64,000 bases of DNA, from positions 744,001 through 808,000 of the forward strand of contig NZ_CP154796.1 of assembly GCF_039566955.1 (NCBI RefSeq), in the 5' to 3' direction. Shown one piece after another: positions 34,447-42,955 of this stretch. The translations under genes and the position numbers were made by a program. Each line of letters opens with the position of its first letter. Position 1 is the stretch's first letter. The notes beneath the pieces were generated by a model that was given only the letters and a program-made list of their open reading frames with translations, did no database searches and was not told the origin of the DNA. The DNA is from Micromonospora sp. DSM 45708 (lineage in GTDB: Bacteria > Actinomycetota > Actinomycetes > Mycobacteriales > Micromonosporaceae).

Positions 34447-36816
34447 TTGAACACCCGCGACTGGCCGATCCGCGCCAAGCTGACCGCGCTGGTCATCGGC
34501 CCGGTGACCGGGCTCCTGGCACTGTGGATCTTCGCCACCACACTCACCTTCGGGCCCGCGCTCGACCTGCTCGCCGCCCGCACCCTCCTGTACGACCTCG
34601 GCCGGCCGGGCGAGAACGTGGTGGCCGAGTTGCAGCGGGAACGGCGGCTCTCGGTGGTCCAGCTCGCCGGCGACGGCGTCCTGCCGGAGCTGGCCGCGCA
34701 ACGCGACCGCACCGACCGGGCCGTCGCCGAGCTGCGTCGCCGGATCGACGGCGGGAAGTTGCGCGACGCGGCCGACGACCAGCTCGACGCGCGCCTCGAC
34801 CAACTGGGCTCGGCGCTGGAGGCGCTCCCCGCGGGGCGGGTCTTCATCGACGACCGGAAGGTCGACCGGGCCGGCGCGGTCGGTCTCTACAGCGGGATGA
34901 TCGGCTCGGCGTTCCAGGCGTTCTCCGCCATGGCGACGCTGCCCGACGTGCGGCTCAACCGGGAGGCGTCCGCGCTCACCGCGCTGGGCCGCTCCCGGGA
35001 GCTGCTCGGTCAGGCCGACGCGCTGCTGGCCGGCGCCGTCACCGCCGGCCGGTACGCCGACGGCGAGCACGAGCAACTGGTGCGCACCGTGGAGAACCAG
35101 CGTTTCCTGGCCGAGAACGCGGTCGCCGACCTGCCGCCCGACGAGCGGGCCGGCTACCAGCGACTCACCGAGGGCGCCGCGTTCCTCCGGCTGCGCGCGC
35201 TCCAGGACGCGCTGATCCGCGCCGACGACCTGCCCGCCGGCTTCGACGTCCGGGCCTGGGAGGCCGGCCACGCGGAGGTCTGGCAGAGCCTGCGGGACTT
35301 CGAGCTGCGCGGGGCGGACAGCCTCGCCGAACGTTCGGTGCCGATGGCGGTGCGCATCCTGCTCCAGCTCGCCGCCGCCGGCGTGCTCGGCCTGGTCGCC
35401 ATCGTGGTCTGCCTGCTGGTGGCGCTGCGGGTCGGCCGGTCGCTGGCGCACCGGCTGACCGGCGTACGCACCGCCGCGACCGAGGTGGCCGAGCAGCGGC
35501 TGCCCGACGTGGTCGCCCGGCTGCGCCGGGGCGAGGAGGTCGACGTCGACCGCGAGGCCCCGGAGCTGGACCACGGCGGGGACGAGATCGGCCAGGTGGC
35601 GCACGCCTTCAACGAGGTACGCCGGACCGCGGTGCGGGCCGCGGTCGACGAGGTCACCCTCCGCCGCGGCTTCAACGAGGTCATCCTCAACCTCGCCCGA
35701 CGCAGCCAGGGCCTGGTCCACCGGCAGTTGGCGCTGCTGGACCGCCTGGAACGGCGCACCGAGGACCCGGACGAGCTGGCCGGGCTGTTCCAGGTCGACC
35801 ACCTCGCCACCCGGCTCCGCCGGCACGCCGAGGACCTGGTCATCCTGGCCGGGGCCGCGCCCGGCCGGGGTTGGCGCCGGCCGGTCGCCGCGGTGGACGT
35901 GATGCGCGGGGCGATCTCCGAGGTCGAGGCGTACGACCGGGTCGACGTGGGCGAGGTGCAGTCGGCCGGGGTGCTCGGCCGGGCCGTCGGCGACGTGATC
36001 CACCTGCTCGCCGAGCTGATCGAGAACGCGACCGCGTTCTCCCCGCCGGGCACCCGGGTGGACGTCACCGGCCGGAGCGTGCCGGGCGGCTACACCATCG
36101 AGATCACCGACCGGGGGCTCGGCATGTCGCCGCCGGCCCTGGCGGCGGCCAACCGCAAGCTGGCCGCCCCGCCCGAGTTCGACCCGGCCGACAGCGCCCG
36201 GCTGGGCCTGTTCGTGGTGGCCCGGTTGGCCGTGCGGCACGGCGTACGCGTGGAACTCCGGCGGGCCCGTCCGGCCGGGACGACCGCGGCGGTCTTCGTC
36301 CCGTTGGACCTGATCACCGACGAGCCCCCGGTCGGCCCGGACGCCGCCGCCGGCCCGGAGCGGCGGCGGATGGCGAAGGTGAGCCGGCTGACCACGGTGC
36401 CCCGCGGGCGGCCGACCCGACCGGGCCGCGAGCGCCCCGAGTCGACCGTGATCCCGCTGCCGGCCGCCCGGGCCTCGACCGTGGAGCCGCCCGCCGACGG
36501 CGACGGCCTGCCCCGTCGGGTGCGCCGGCGCGGCCCGGCCCGCCCCCGGGCGGTGGTCACCGACACCCCGGCCAGCCGCCCGCCGGAGGAGGCCCGCCGC
36601 GCGATGTCCGCGTTGCAGGCCGGCACCGCGCGCGGACGCCGGGACGGCACGCGCGCCGCCGGCAACCCGGCGGTCGCGCGGATCCGGGGCGCCGTTCCCG
36701 ACCCGCCCACCGACGTGCCGGCGGACACCGGTACGCCGGCCACCGCGCCGGAACCGACCCCGGAGCCCTCCCCGCCGGCGTCGGACCAACGAACCGCGAC
36801 TGAGAGGGACGCCTAG
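34447..36816 (+). CDS. cvnA: Conservon sensor kinase-like protein CvnA (NIT-HAMP-HATPase)
   Basis: The 789-residue membrane protein begins with one TM helix. An extracellular nitrate/nitrite-sensor-type helical domain (about 45-300), a second TM helix (LLQLAAAGVLGLVAIVVCLL), a HAMP linker and a GHKL ATPase follow. The N box is ELIENATAFSPPGT, the G1 box is DRGLGMSPPAL, and the G2 region is LGLFVVARLAVRHG. The usual phosphoacceptor histidine motif is not obvious, as in other CvnA. The last 180 residues are Pro/Arg-rich. The start codon is TTG 34447. It opens the cvnABCD operon, and the next gene overlaps its stop. Confidence 0.88.
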   Translation: MNTRDWPIRAKLTALVIGPVTGLLALWIFATTLTFGPALDLLAARTLLYDLGRPGENVVAELQRERRLSVVQLAGDGVLPELAAQRDRTDRAVAELRRRIDGGKLRDAADDQLDARLDQLGSALEALPAGRVFIDDRKVDRAGAVGLYSGMIGSAFQAFSAMATLPDVRLNREASALTALGRSRELLGQADALLAGAVTAGRYADGEHEQLVRTVENQRFLAENAVADLPPDERAGYQRLTEGAAFLRLRALQDALIRADDLPAGFDVRAWEAGHAEVWQSLRDFELRGADSLAERSVPMAVRILLQLAAAGVLGLVAIVVCLLVALRVGRSLAHRLTGVRTAATEVAEQRLPDVVARLRRGEEVDVDREAPELDHGGDEIGQVAHAFNEVRRTAVRAAVDEVTLRRGFNEVILNLARRSQGLVHRQLALLDRLERRTEDPDELAGLFQVDHLATRLRRHAEDLVILAGAAPGRGWRRPVAAVDVMRGAISEVEAYDRVDVGEVQSAGVLGRAVGDVIHLLAELIENATAFSPPGTRVDVTGRSVPGGYTIEITDRGLGMSPPALAAANRKLAAPPEFDPADSARLGLFVVARLAVRHGVRVELRRARPAGTTAAVFVPLDLITDEPPVGPDAAAGPERRRMAKVSRLTTVPRGRPTRPGRERPESTVIPLPAARASTVEPPADGDGLPRRVRRRGPARPRAVVTDTPASRPPEEARRAMSALQAGTARGRRDGTRAAGNPAVARIRGAVPDPPTDVPADTGTPATAPEPTPEPSPPASDQRTATERDA

Positions 36817-37238
36817 TGGTGCACACGACGCGGCAGAACGCCGATCTCGACTGGCTGCTCGACGACCTGGTGGAGCGGGTGCCGGCGGCCAGCCGGGCGG
36901 TGGTGCTCTCGGCGGACGGGCTCCTGCTCGGCGCCTCCACCGACCAGGACCGCACCGACGCGGAACACCTCTGCGCGCTGGCCTCCGGCTTCTCCGGTCT
37001 GGCCAAGGGGGCCACCCGGCACCTGGGCGGCGGCGCGGTCCGGCAGACGGTGGTGGAGATGGAGTCGGCGTACCTGTTCGTCACGGCCGCCGGGCAGGGC
37101 GCCTGCCTGGCCGTGGCCAGCGACGCGGACGCCGACATCGGCCTGGTGGCGTACGAGATGGCGATGCTGGTGATCCGCGTCGGGGAGAACCTGGCCGCGC
37201 CGGCCCGGGTCCCGGGGGAGCGGACCGATGCGAGCTGA
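36816..37238 (+). CDS. cvnB: Roadblock/LC7 protein CvnB
   Basis: The 140-residue roadblock/LC7-fold protein (LDWLLDDLVERVPAASRAVVLSADG, GGGAVRQTVVEMESAYLFV) is typical of bacterial regulators that act as GTPase-activating or scaffold proteins. In conservons CvnB works with the GTPase CvnD. GTG 36816 shares one base with the TAG stop of cvnA, and its own 3' end overlaps cvnC by 11 bases, so translation is coupled. Confidence 0.9.
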   Translation: MVHTTRQNADLDWLLDDLVERVPAASRAVVLSADGLLLGASTDQDRTDAEHLCALASGFSGLAKGATRHLGGGAVRQTVVEMESAYLFVTAAGQGACLAVASDADADIGLVAYEMAMLVIRVGENLAAPARVPGERTDAS

Positions 37239-37617
37239 GTGGCCCGGCCCGCAGCACGAGTGGCTGGACGCCGAGGCTGGTCCCGTGGTCCGCCCGTACA
37301 CGCTCACCGGCGGCCGGGTGCGCCCGCCGGTCGACGGCTTCGACCTGCTGGCGTTCGTGCTGACCACGTCCGCGGCCGAGCCGGCCGGCGTACCCGGTCT
37401 CCAGCCGGAGCACCGCCGCCTGGTCGAGCTGGCCCGGCGGCCGAAGGCCGTGGCCGACCTCGCCGCCGACCTGGACCTCGCCGTCGGCGTGGTCCGGGTC
37501 CTGCTCGGCGACCTTCTCGCCCATGGGTTCGTCGCGGTGCACCGGCCACCGGCCACCGCGTACCTGCCCGACGACAACATCCTCAAGGCGGTGGTCAGTG
37601 GACTCCGTGCGCTTTGA
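37228..37617 (+). CDS. cvnC: DUF742 protein CvnC
   Basis: The 129-residue protein matches DUF742: VVRPYTLTGGRVRP near the start, a winged-helix-like middle (PKAVADLAADLDLAVGVVRVLLGDL) and the C-terminal LPDDNILKAVVSGLRAL. Conservon CvnC members link CvnB to CvnD, but the mechanism is unsettled. ATG 37228 overlaps cvnB, and the 3' end overlaps cvnD by 20 bases. Confidence 0.9.
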   Translation: MRAEWPGPQHEWLDAEAGPVVRPYTLTGGRVRPPVDGFDLLAFVLTTSAAEPAGVPGLQPEHRRLVELARRPKAVADLAADLDLAVGVVRVLLGDLLAHGFVAVHRPPATAYLPDDNILKAVVSGLRAL

Positions 37618-38197
37618 CCCGGAGCCGGCGTCGCGGGTGCCGCTGGCCCTGAAGATCCTCATCGCGGGTGGCTTCGGCGCCGGCAAGACGACGCTGGTCA
37701 GCGCGTTGAGCGAGGTCCGCCCGTTGCAGACCGAGGAGGTGCTGACCGGGGCCGGCCTGGGCACCGACGACGTCTCCGGGGTGGAGCAGAAGTCGACCAC
37801 CACGGTGGCGATGGACTTCGGCCGGATCACCATCAACGACGACCTCCAGGTCTATCTGTTCGGCACCCCGGGCCAGGACCGTTTCTGGTTCCTCTGGGAC
37901 GAGTTGGCGTTCGGCGCGCTGGGCGCGGTGGTGCTGGCCGACACCCGCCGGCTGGCCGACTGCTTCCCCTCGATCGACTACTTCGAGCAGCGGGGCATTC
38001 CGTTCGTGGTGGGGGTGAACTGCTTCGAGGGTTCCCGGCGGTTCGGCCTGGAGGCGGTCCGCGACGCGCTGGACCTCGACCCGGAGGTCCCGCTGGTGCT
38101 CTGCGACGCCCGGGACCGGCAGTCCGGCAAGCTGGTGCTGATCACGTTGGTCGAGCACGTGGCCCGGCAACGCGGCGAACCGGTCCCGGTGGGCTGA
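37598..38197 (+). CDS. cvnD: Conservon small GTPase CvnD
   Basis: The 199-residue Ras-like GTPase (MglA-type subfamily) has P-loop GGFGAGKTTL, switch-region EQKSTTTVAMDFG, TPGQDRFWF in the DxxG position, and VGVNCFEG where N-K-x-D would normally be. It would report the state of CvnA/B to downstream targets at the membrane. GTG 37598 overlaps cvnC; GTG 37607 is an alternative. It closes the operon. In Streptomyces, conservons affect development and antibiotic production. Confidence 0.9.
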   Translation: MDSVRFDPEPASRVPLALKILIAGGFGAGKTTLVSALSEVRPLQTEEVLTGAGLGTDDVSGVEQKSTTTVAMDFGRITINDDLQVYLFGTPGQDRFWFLWDELAFGALGAVVLADTRRLADCFPSIDYFEQRGIPFVVGVNCFEGSRRFGLEAVRDALDLDPEVPLVLCDARDRQSGKLVLITLVEHVARQRGEPVPVG

Positions 38198-38294
38198 TCC
38201 GCCCGCCGGTCACGTCGGCGTTCGACGACTGACCGGGCGACCGCCCGGGAAGCCTGGTTTGATCGCAGCAGGACCTGACGGAAGGTGGGAAGCG

Positions 38295-39329
38295 GTGGCG
38301 GGGCAGCACGAGGTCGTCCACATCGGGGGCTACACGGCGGAGTCGGACGGCCGGGCCGAGGGGATCGTCGCGGCCCGGCGTGACCCGGTGACCGGGGCGC
38401 TGACCCCGCTCGGCACCGTGGCGGTCACCCCGTCGCCGTCGTTCCTGGCCCGGCACCCGGGCCGGCCGGTGCTGTACGCCGTCAACGAGCTTCCCGAGGG
38501 CGGGCTGAGCGCCTTCCGGGTGGCGCCGGACGGCGCTCTCACCCCGCTGGGCGTACGCCCGACCGGTGGCGCCGAGCCGTGCCACCTGGCGGTCGCGCCG
38601 GACGGGCGGCACGTGTTCGTGGCGAACTACGGCGGCGGCAGCCTGGCGGTGTTCCCGTTGGACGCCGACGGCGTGCCGGGGGAGCGCACCGACCTGGTGC
38701 GGCACGAGGGGCACGGCGCCGATCCGGAGCGGCAGGAGGCGGCGCACTGCCACATGGTCTCGCCCGACCCGGCCGGTGGCCCGCTGCTCGCCGTCGACCT
38801 GGGCACCGACTCCGTCTATCGGTACGACCTCGACGCCGCCTCGGGGCGGCTGGTGCCCCGGGGGCCCCGGCTGCGGACGCCGGCCGGCACCGGGCCCCGG
38901 CATCTGGCCCGGCACCCGGACGGGCGGCGCTGCTGGCTGGTCGGTGAGCTGGACGCCACTGTCACCGGGTACGACCTCACGCCGGACGGGCTGCACCAGC
39001 GAGTCCGGGTCGAGGCCAGCGGCCGGACCGGGCACGTGCAGCCCGCCGGGGTGGCGGTCGGGCCGGACGGGCGCTTCCTCTACGTCAGCAACCGTGGCGT
39101 GGGCACGGTGGCCGTCTTCGCGCTGGACGGTACGGCGCCGGAGCTGGTGGCCGAGGTGGACGCCGGTGGTGGCTGGCCCCGGCACTTCGCGCTGGCCGGG
39201 GCGCACCTGTACGTCGCCGACGAGCGGGCCGACCTGGTGCGTGTCTTCCGGGTGGACCCGGGCAGCGGGGTGCCGGAGCCGGTGGGGGAGCCGGTGCCGA
39301 TGGCGAGTCCGACCTGCGTGCTGGTGTGA
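38295..39329 (+). CDS. Lactonase-family seven-bladed beta-propeller (6-phosphogluconolactonase-like)
   Basis: The 344-residue protein has the seven-repeat propeller of the lactonase family. PCHLAVAPDGRHVFVANYGGG, AHCHMVSPDP and TGPRHLARHPDGR are its signature blades. Relatives include YbhE/Pgl in the pentose phosphate pathway, but others are secreted or act on different lactones. I see no signal peptide, so it is probably cytosolic. GTG 38295 follows GGAAGGTGGGAA. It is separate from the conservon (97 bp downstream). Confidence 0.8.
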   Translation: MAGQHEVVHIGGYTAESDGRAEGIVAARRDPVTGALTPLGTVAVTPSPSFLARHPGRPVLYAVNELPEGGLSAFRVAPDGALTPLGVRPTGGAEPCHLAVAPDGRHVFVANYGGGSLAVFPLDADGVPGERTDLVRHEGHGADPERQEAAHCHMVSPDPAGGPLLAVDLGTDSVYRYDLDAASGRLVPRGPRLRTPAGTGPRHLARHPDGRRCWLVGELDATVTGYDLTPDGLHQRVRVEASGRTGHVQPAGVAVGPDGRFLYVSNRGVGTVAVFALDGTAPELVAEVDAGGGWPRHFALAGAHLYVADERADLVRVFRVDPGSGVPEPVGEPVPMASPTCVLV

Positions 39330-39479
39330 CGGGGCGGTGACCGTACGCGCGGTCCGGAGTGGATGACGATCACCTCGGTCACTGATTCGTAACTCAGCGT
39401 ACCGATTAAGTGATCAACTGTTTCTCCTGCGTAACTTTCGTCCGAACGGTTGTGGCAGTAACCCCACGAGATACGCAAG

Positions 39480-41261
39480 ATGGTCACCGTGTCTGGCCGC
39501 CATCGTATGCGTCACAACCTCCGAGGAGCAGGCGCCGCCGCAGCGGCGACCGCGCTTGTCGCCGTCGTAGCCGGTTCCTGGTTCGGTTACCAGCAGTTGG
39601 CCGGCCCGAACTGCTCGGGCCGCATCGAGCTGTCGGTGTCGGCCGCTCCGGAGATCGCTCCGGCGGTGCAGGGCGCCGCCGACGAGTGGGTGGCCAACGG
39701 CGCGGCGGTCGGCGGCACCTGCATCGCGGTGAACGTCTCCTCGGCCGAGTCGGTCGACGTGGCCGCCGCCGTGGCGGGCAAGCACGGCGCCACGCTGGCC
39801 GGCGTGGGGCAGGCCAGCGGCACCGCGGTCACCCCGGACGTCTGGGTGCCCGACTCCTCGACCTGGCTGGTCCGGCTCAAGGCGGGCGGCGCGAGCGCCT
39901 TCGCCCCGGCCAACGGCGCCTCGATCGCGCGTAGCCCGGTGGTGGTCGCGCTGCCCGAGCCGGTGGCCACCCGGATCGGCTGGCCGGACAAGGAGTTCCG
40001 CTGGTCGGAGCTGCTCCAGCAGGTGACCTCCAGCAAGCCGCTGCGGGCCGGGATCGTCGAGCCGACCCAGGACGCGGCTGGTCTGTCCGGCCTGCTCTCG
40101 CTGACCGCGGCGGCCAGCTCCACCGGTGACGCCGGCTCCCCGAAGGCGCAGGAGGCGATGGTCGGGGCGCTGCGCGCGCTGGCCACCAACCGCTCCTCAC
40201 TGCGGCAGGACCTGCTCGCGCGGTTCCCGCGTTCGTCCGACCCGACGGCCATCGCCAACGGGTTGGGCGCGGCGGCGCTGTCCGAGGAGGACGTGATCGC
40301 CTACAACAACACGAAGCCGCCGATCAAGCTCGCCGCGCTCTACCTCGACCCGCCGCCGATCCCACTGGACTTCCCGTTCGCGGTGCTTCCCGGCATCGAG
40401 CCGAGCAAGGCGTCGGCCGCGCGGGTGCTCTTCGAGGCGCTGCGTTCCGCCGACTTCAAGGACCGGCTCGCCGCGCAGTCGCTGCGCGCGCCGGACGGCA
40501 ACTGGGGTCGTGGCTTCCAGGCGCCGACGGGTGCGCCGAGCCCGTCCAACGGTGGGGAGAAGCAGGTCCCGCCCTCCGGCCAGGGCGGCGCGGCCGACCT
40601 GGACCCGGTCGCCATCTCGACGGCCACCACCACCTGGTCGGTGGCCACCCAGTCCGGTCGGATGCTCTGCGTCGTCGACGTCTCCGGTTCGATGAAGAAG
40701 CCGGTGGCCACCGCCAACGGCGCCAGCCGGGAGCAGGTCACGGTCGCGGCTGCCGGCCAGGGCCTGGGGCTCTTCGACGACTCCTGGTCGATCGGCCTGT
40801 GGACCTTCTCCACCAACCTGAAGGGTTCCCAGGACTGGAACGAGCTGGTGGGCATCCGGCCGCTGTCGGGCAACCGGGGCGAGTTGCAGCGTGGGCTGGC
40901 CTCCATCCGGCCCTCCAGCGGCGACACCGGCCTGTACGACACCATGCTCGCGGCCTACAAGAAGGTCCAGCAGGACTGGGAGCCCGGCAAGGTCAACTCG
41001 ATCGTGCTCTTCACCGACGGCAAGAACGAGGACGACAACGGCATCTCGCAGAAGGCGCTGCTGGATCAGCTCAAGAAGCTCCGGGACGACGAGCAGCCGG
41101 TCCAGGTGATCATCATCGGCATCGGTACCGAGGTGAACCGGGCCGAGCTGAAGTCCATCACGGACGTCACCGGCGGCGGTGCGTTCGTGACCACCGACCC
41201 GAGCAAGATCGGTGAAATCTTCCTCCAGGCGATCGCGTTGCGCCCGCCCGCGCCGCGCTGA
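39480..41261 (+). CDS. Substrate-binding domain fused to VWA domain, membrane-anchored
   Basis: The 593-residue exported protein has an N-terminal membrane helix or signal (AAAAATALVAVVAGSWFGYQQL). Residues about 45-350 form a periplasmic-binding-protein-like domain (SAAPEIAPAVQGAADEW ... FPFAVLPGI). After a linker comes a von Willebrand A domain with an intact MIDAS: DVSGSMKK, then a Thr-containing loop and LFTDGKNED. Such proteins could bind a ligand on one side and an envelope partner via Mg2+ on the other. No ABC permease is near, so transport is unlikely. The ATG at 39480 has a weak ribosome-binding site; GTG 39489 and ATG 39507 are alternatives. It sits behind an AT-richer 150-bp promoter region. 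Confidence 0.8.
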   Translation: MVTVSGRHRMRHNLRGAGAAAAATALVAVVAGSWFGYQQLAGPNCSGRIELSVSAAPEIAPAVQGAADEWVANGAAVGGTCIAVNVSSAESVDVAAAVAGKHGATLAGVGQASGTAVTPDVWVPDSSTWLVRLKAGGASAFAPANGASIARSPVVVALPEPVATRIGWPDKEFRWSELLQQVTSSKPLRAGIVEPTQDAAGLSGLLSLTAAASSTGDAGSPKAQEAMVGALRALATNRSSLRQDLLARFPRSSDPTAIANGLGAAALSEEDVIAYNNTKPPIKLAALYLDPPPIPLDFPFAVLPGIEPSKASAARVLFEALRSADFKDRLAAQSLRAPDGNWGRGFQAPTGAPSPSNGGEKQVPPSGQGGAADLDPVAISTATTTWSVATQSGRMLCVVDVSGSMKKPVATANGASREQVTVAAAGQGLGLFDDSWSIGLWTFSTNLKGSQDWNELVGIRPLSGNRGELQRGLASIRPSSGDTGLYDTMLAAYKKVQQDWEPGKVNSIVLFTDGKNEDDNGISQKALLDQLKKLRDDEQPVQVIIIGIGTEVNRAELKSITDVTGGGAFVTTDPSKIGEIFLQAIALRPPAPR

Positions 41262-41279
41262 CCGGCGGGTCAGCGATAA

Positions 41280-41315
41280 CCTTCCGCCGTACCGGCGATC
41301 CGGTACGGCGGAAGG
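41280..41315 (+). terminator. Hairpin terminator after the VWA gene
   Basis: CCTTCCGCCGTACCGG (41280-41295) and CCGGTACGGCGGAAGG (41300-41315) pair perfectly over 16 bp with a CGAT loop, 18 bp past the stop. Confidence 0.9.
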
Positions 41316-41473
41316 CTTCCCGGGTCAAGGCCCGGGGGGTGAACTGACGGTAATGTGTCCGAATCAATCGGTAACCATAATTGTCCTGGCATGATGTCCG
41401 GGTGCCTCGACCGCGGGTCCCCCACCGGGGACCGGGCGGGGACGGGGCGGGCCTGAGTGGAGTGGGAGGGCCG

Positions 41474-42955
41474 GTGACCTCGGCGACGCTGTTGACCCCT
41501 GCCAGGACGTCGCGACCCGGGGGCGATCGACCCGGCGCGACGACACGAGCCGCGGAGCGGGCCTACATCCGGGTCCTGGTGGTGCTCGACACCGCCGTGC
41601 TGGCCGTGGCCATCCTGGCCGGCTACCTGGCCCGGTTCGGCGACGAGCAGCCCACCGGGTCCGAGATCCCCTACGTGGTGGTCGCCCCGGTGCTCCTGGT
41701 GGTCTGGCTGGTGTCGCTGAAGGCCATGCGCTGCTACGACGACCAGGTCCTCGGCTACGGCGCGGACGAGTACCGCCGGGTCAGCTCCGCGAGCCTGCGG
41801 CTGGCCGGTGGCATCGCCATCGCCGGCTACATCGCCGACGTCGGGGTCTCCCGGGGTTTCCTGGCCATCTCCTTCGCGGTCGGCACGCTCGGCCTGGAGG
41901 TGGCCCGGTTCGCGGCCCGCAAGCGACTGCACCGCGCCCGCGACCGGGGCGCCGGCTGGTCCCGCAAGGTGCTGGTGGTCGGCGACACCGCGCACGTGCT
42001 GGAGCTGGTGCACACGCTGCGCCGCGAACCGTACGCCGGCTACCAGGTGGTCGGCGCCTGCATTCCGGACGCGCTGCTCGCCCCGGTTCCGCAGCGGCTG
42101 GGCGACGTGCCGGTGGTCGGGTCGTTCCGGGGCATCCCGGAGGCGGCCACCGCGATCGGCGCGGACACGGTGGCGGTCACCGCCTCCGGTGAGCTGACCG
42201 CGACCCGGTTGCGCCGCCTGGGCTGGCAGCTGGAGGGCACCGGCGTCGACCTGGTGGTGGCCCCGGCGCTGACCGACGTGGCCGGCCCGCGCATCCACAC
42301 CCGCCCGGTGGCCGGCCTGCCGCTGATCCACGTCGAGGCGCCCGAGTTCCGTGGCGCCCGCAAGCTGGTCAAGGGATTCGTCGACCGGTCGCTCTCGCTG
42401 ATCGCCCTGCTCCTGCTGTCGCCGCTGCTGGCGGCGCTCGCGCTCGCCATCAAGCTGGACAGCCGTGGCCCGGTGCTGTTCCGGCAGACCCGGGTCGGGC
42501 AGGGCGGCGAGGAGTTCGGCGTCTTCAAGTTCCGCACCATGGTGGTCAACGCGGACGCCCTGCTCGCCGAGCTGGCCGCGCGCAACGAGACCGACGGCCT
42601 GATGTTCAAGATGCGCGACGACCCCCGGGTGACCCGGACGGGCCGGCTGCTGCGCAGGTGGTCGCTGGACGAGCTGCCCCAGCTCGCCAACGTGCTGCTC
42701 GGCCACATGAGCCTGGTCGGCCCGCGCCCGCCGCTGCCCTCCGAGGTGGCCCGCTACGACGGCGACGTGGCACGCCGGCTGCTGGTCAAGCCCGGCATGA
42801 CCGGCCTCTGGCAGGTCAGCGGCCGGTCCGACCTGAGCTGGGAGGACGGCATCCGGCTCGACCTCTACTACGTGGAGAACTGGTCGCTCGCGGCCGACCT
42901 GACCATCCTCTGGAAGACGTTCGGCGCGGTGCTGGGCAGCCGGGGCGCCTACTGA
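41474..42955 (+). CDS. Polyprenyl-phosphate sugar-1-phosphate transferase (exopolysaccharide initiator)
   Basis: The 493-residue membrane enzyme has four N-terminal TM helices, a Rossmann-like middle (KVLVVGDTAHVLELVHTLR) and a C-terminal catalytic domain. The latter contains a TM helix (LSLIALLLLSPLLAALALAI), VFKFRTMVVNAD, RRWSLDELPQLANV, and KPGMTGLWQVSGRSDL. This is the WbaP/CpsE type that moves a hexose-1-phosphate onto undecaprenyl phosphate to start capsule or EPS repeat units. Other EPS genes are absent, so it may start a glycan made elsewhere. GTG 41474 has GGGAGGG before it. Its tail overlaps the next gene on the opposite strand by seven bases. Confidence 0.88.
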   Translation: MTSATLLTPARTSRPGGDRPGATTRAAERAYIRVLVVLDTAVLAVAILAGYLARFGDEQPTGSEIPYVVVAPVLLVVWLVSLKAMRCYDDQVLGYGADEYRRVSSASLRLAGGIAIAGYIADVGVSRGFLAISFAVGTLGLEVARFAARKRLHRARDRGAGWSRKVLVVGDTAHVLELVHTLRREPYAGYQVVGACIPDALLAPVPQRLGDVPVVGSFRGIPEAATAIGADTVAVTASGELTATRLRRLGWQLEGTGVDLVVAPALTDVAGPRIHTRPVAGLPLIHVEAPEFRGARKLVKGFVDRSLSLIALLLLSPLLAALALAIKLDSRGPVLFRQTRVGQGGEEFGVFKFRTMVVNADALLAELAARNETDGLMFKMRDDPRVTRTGRLLRRWSLDELPQLANVLLGHMSLVGPRPPLPSEVARYDGDVARRLLVKPGMTGLWQVSGRSDLSWEDGIRLDLYYVENWSLAADLTILWKTFGAVLGSRGAY

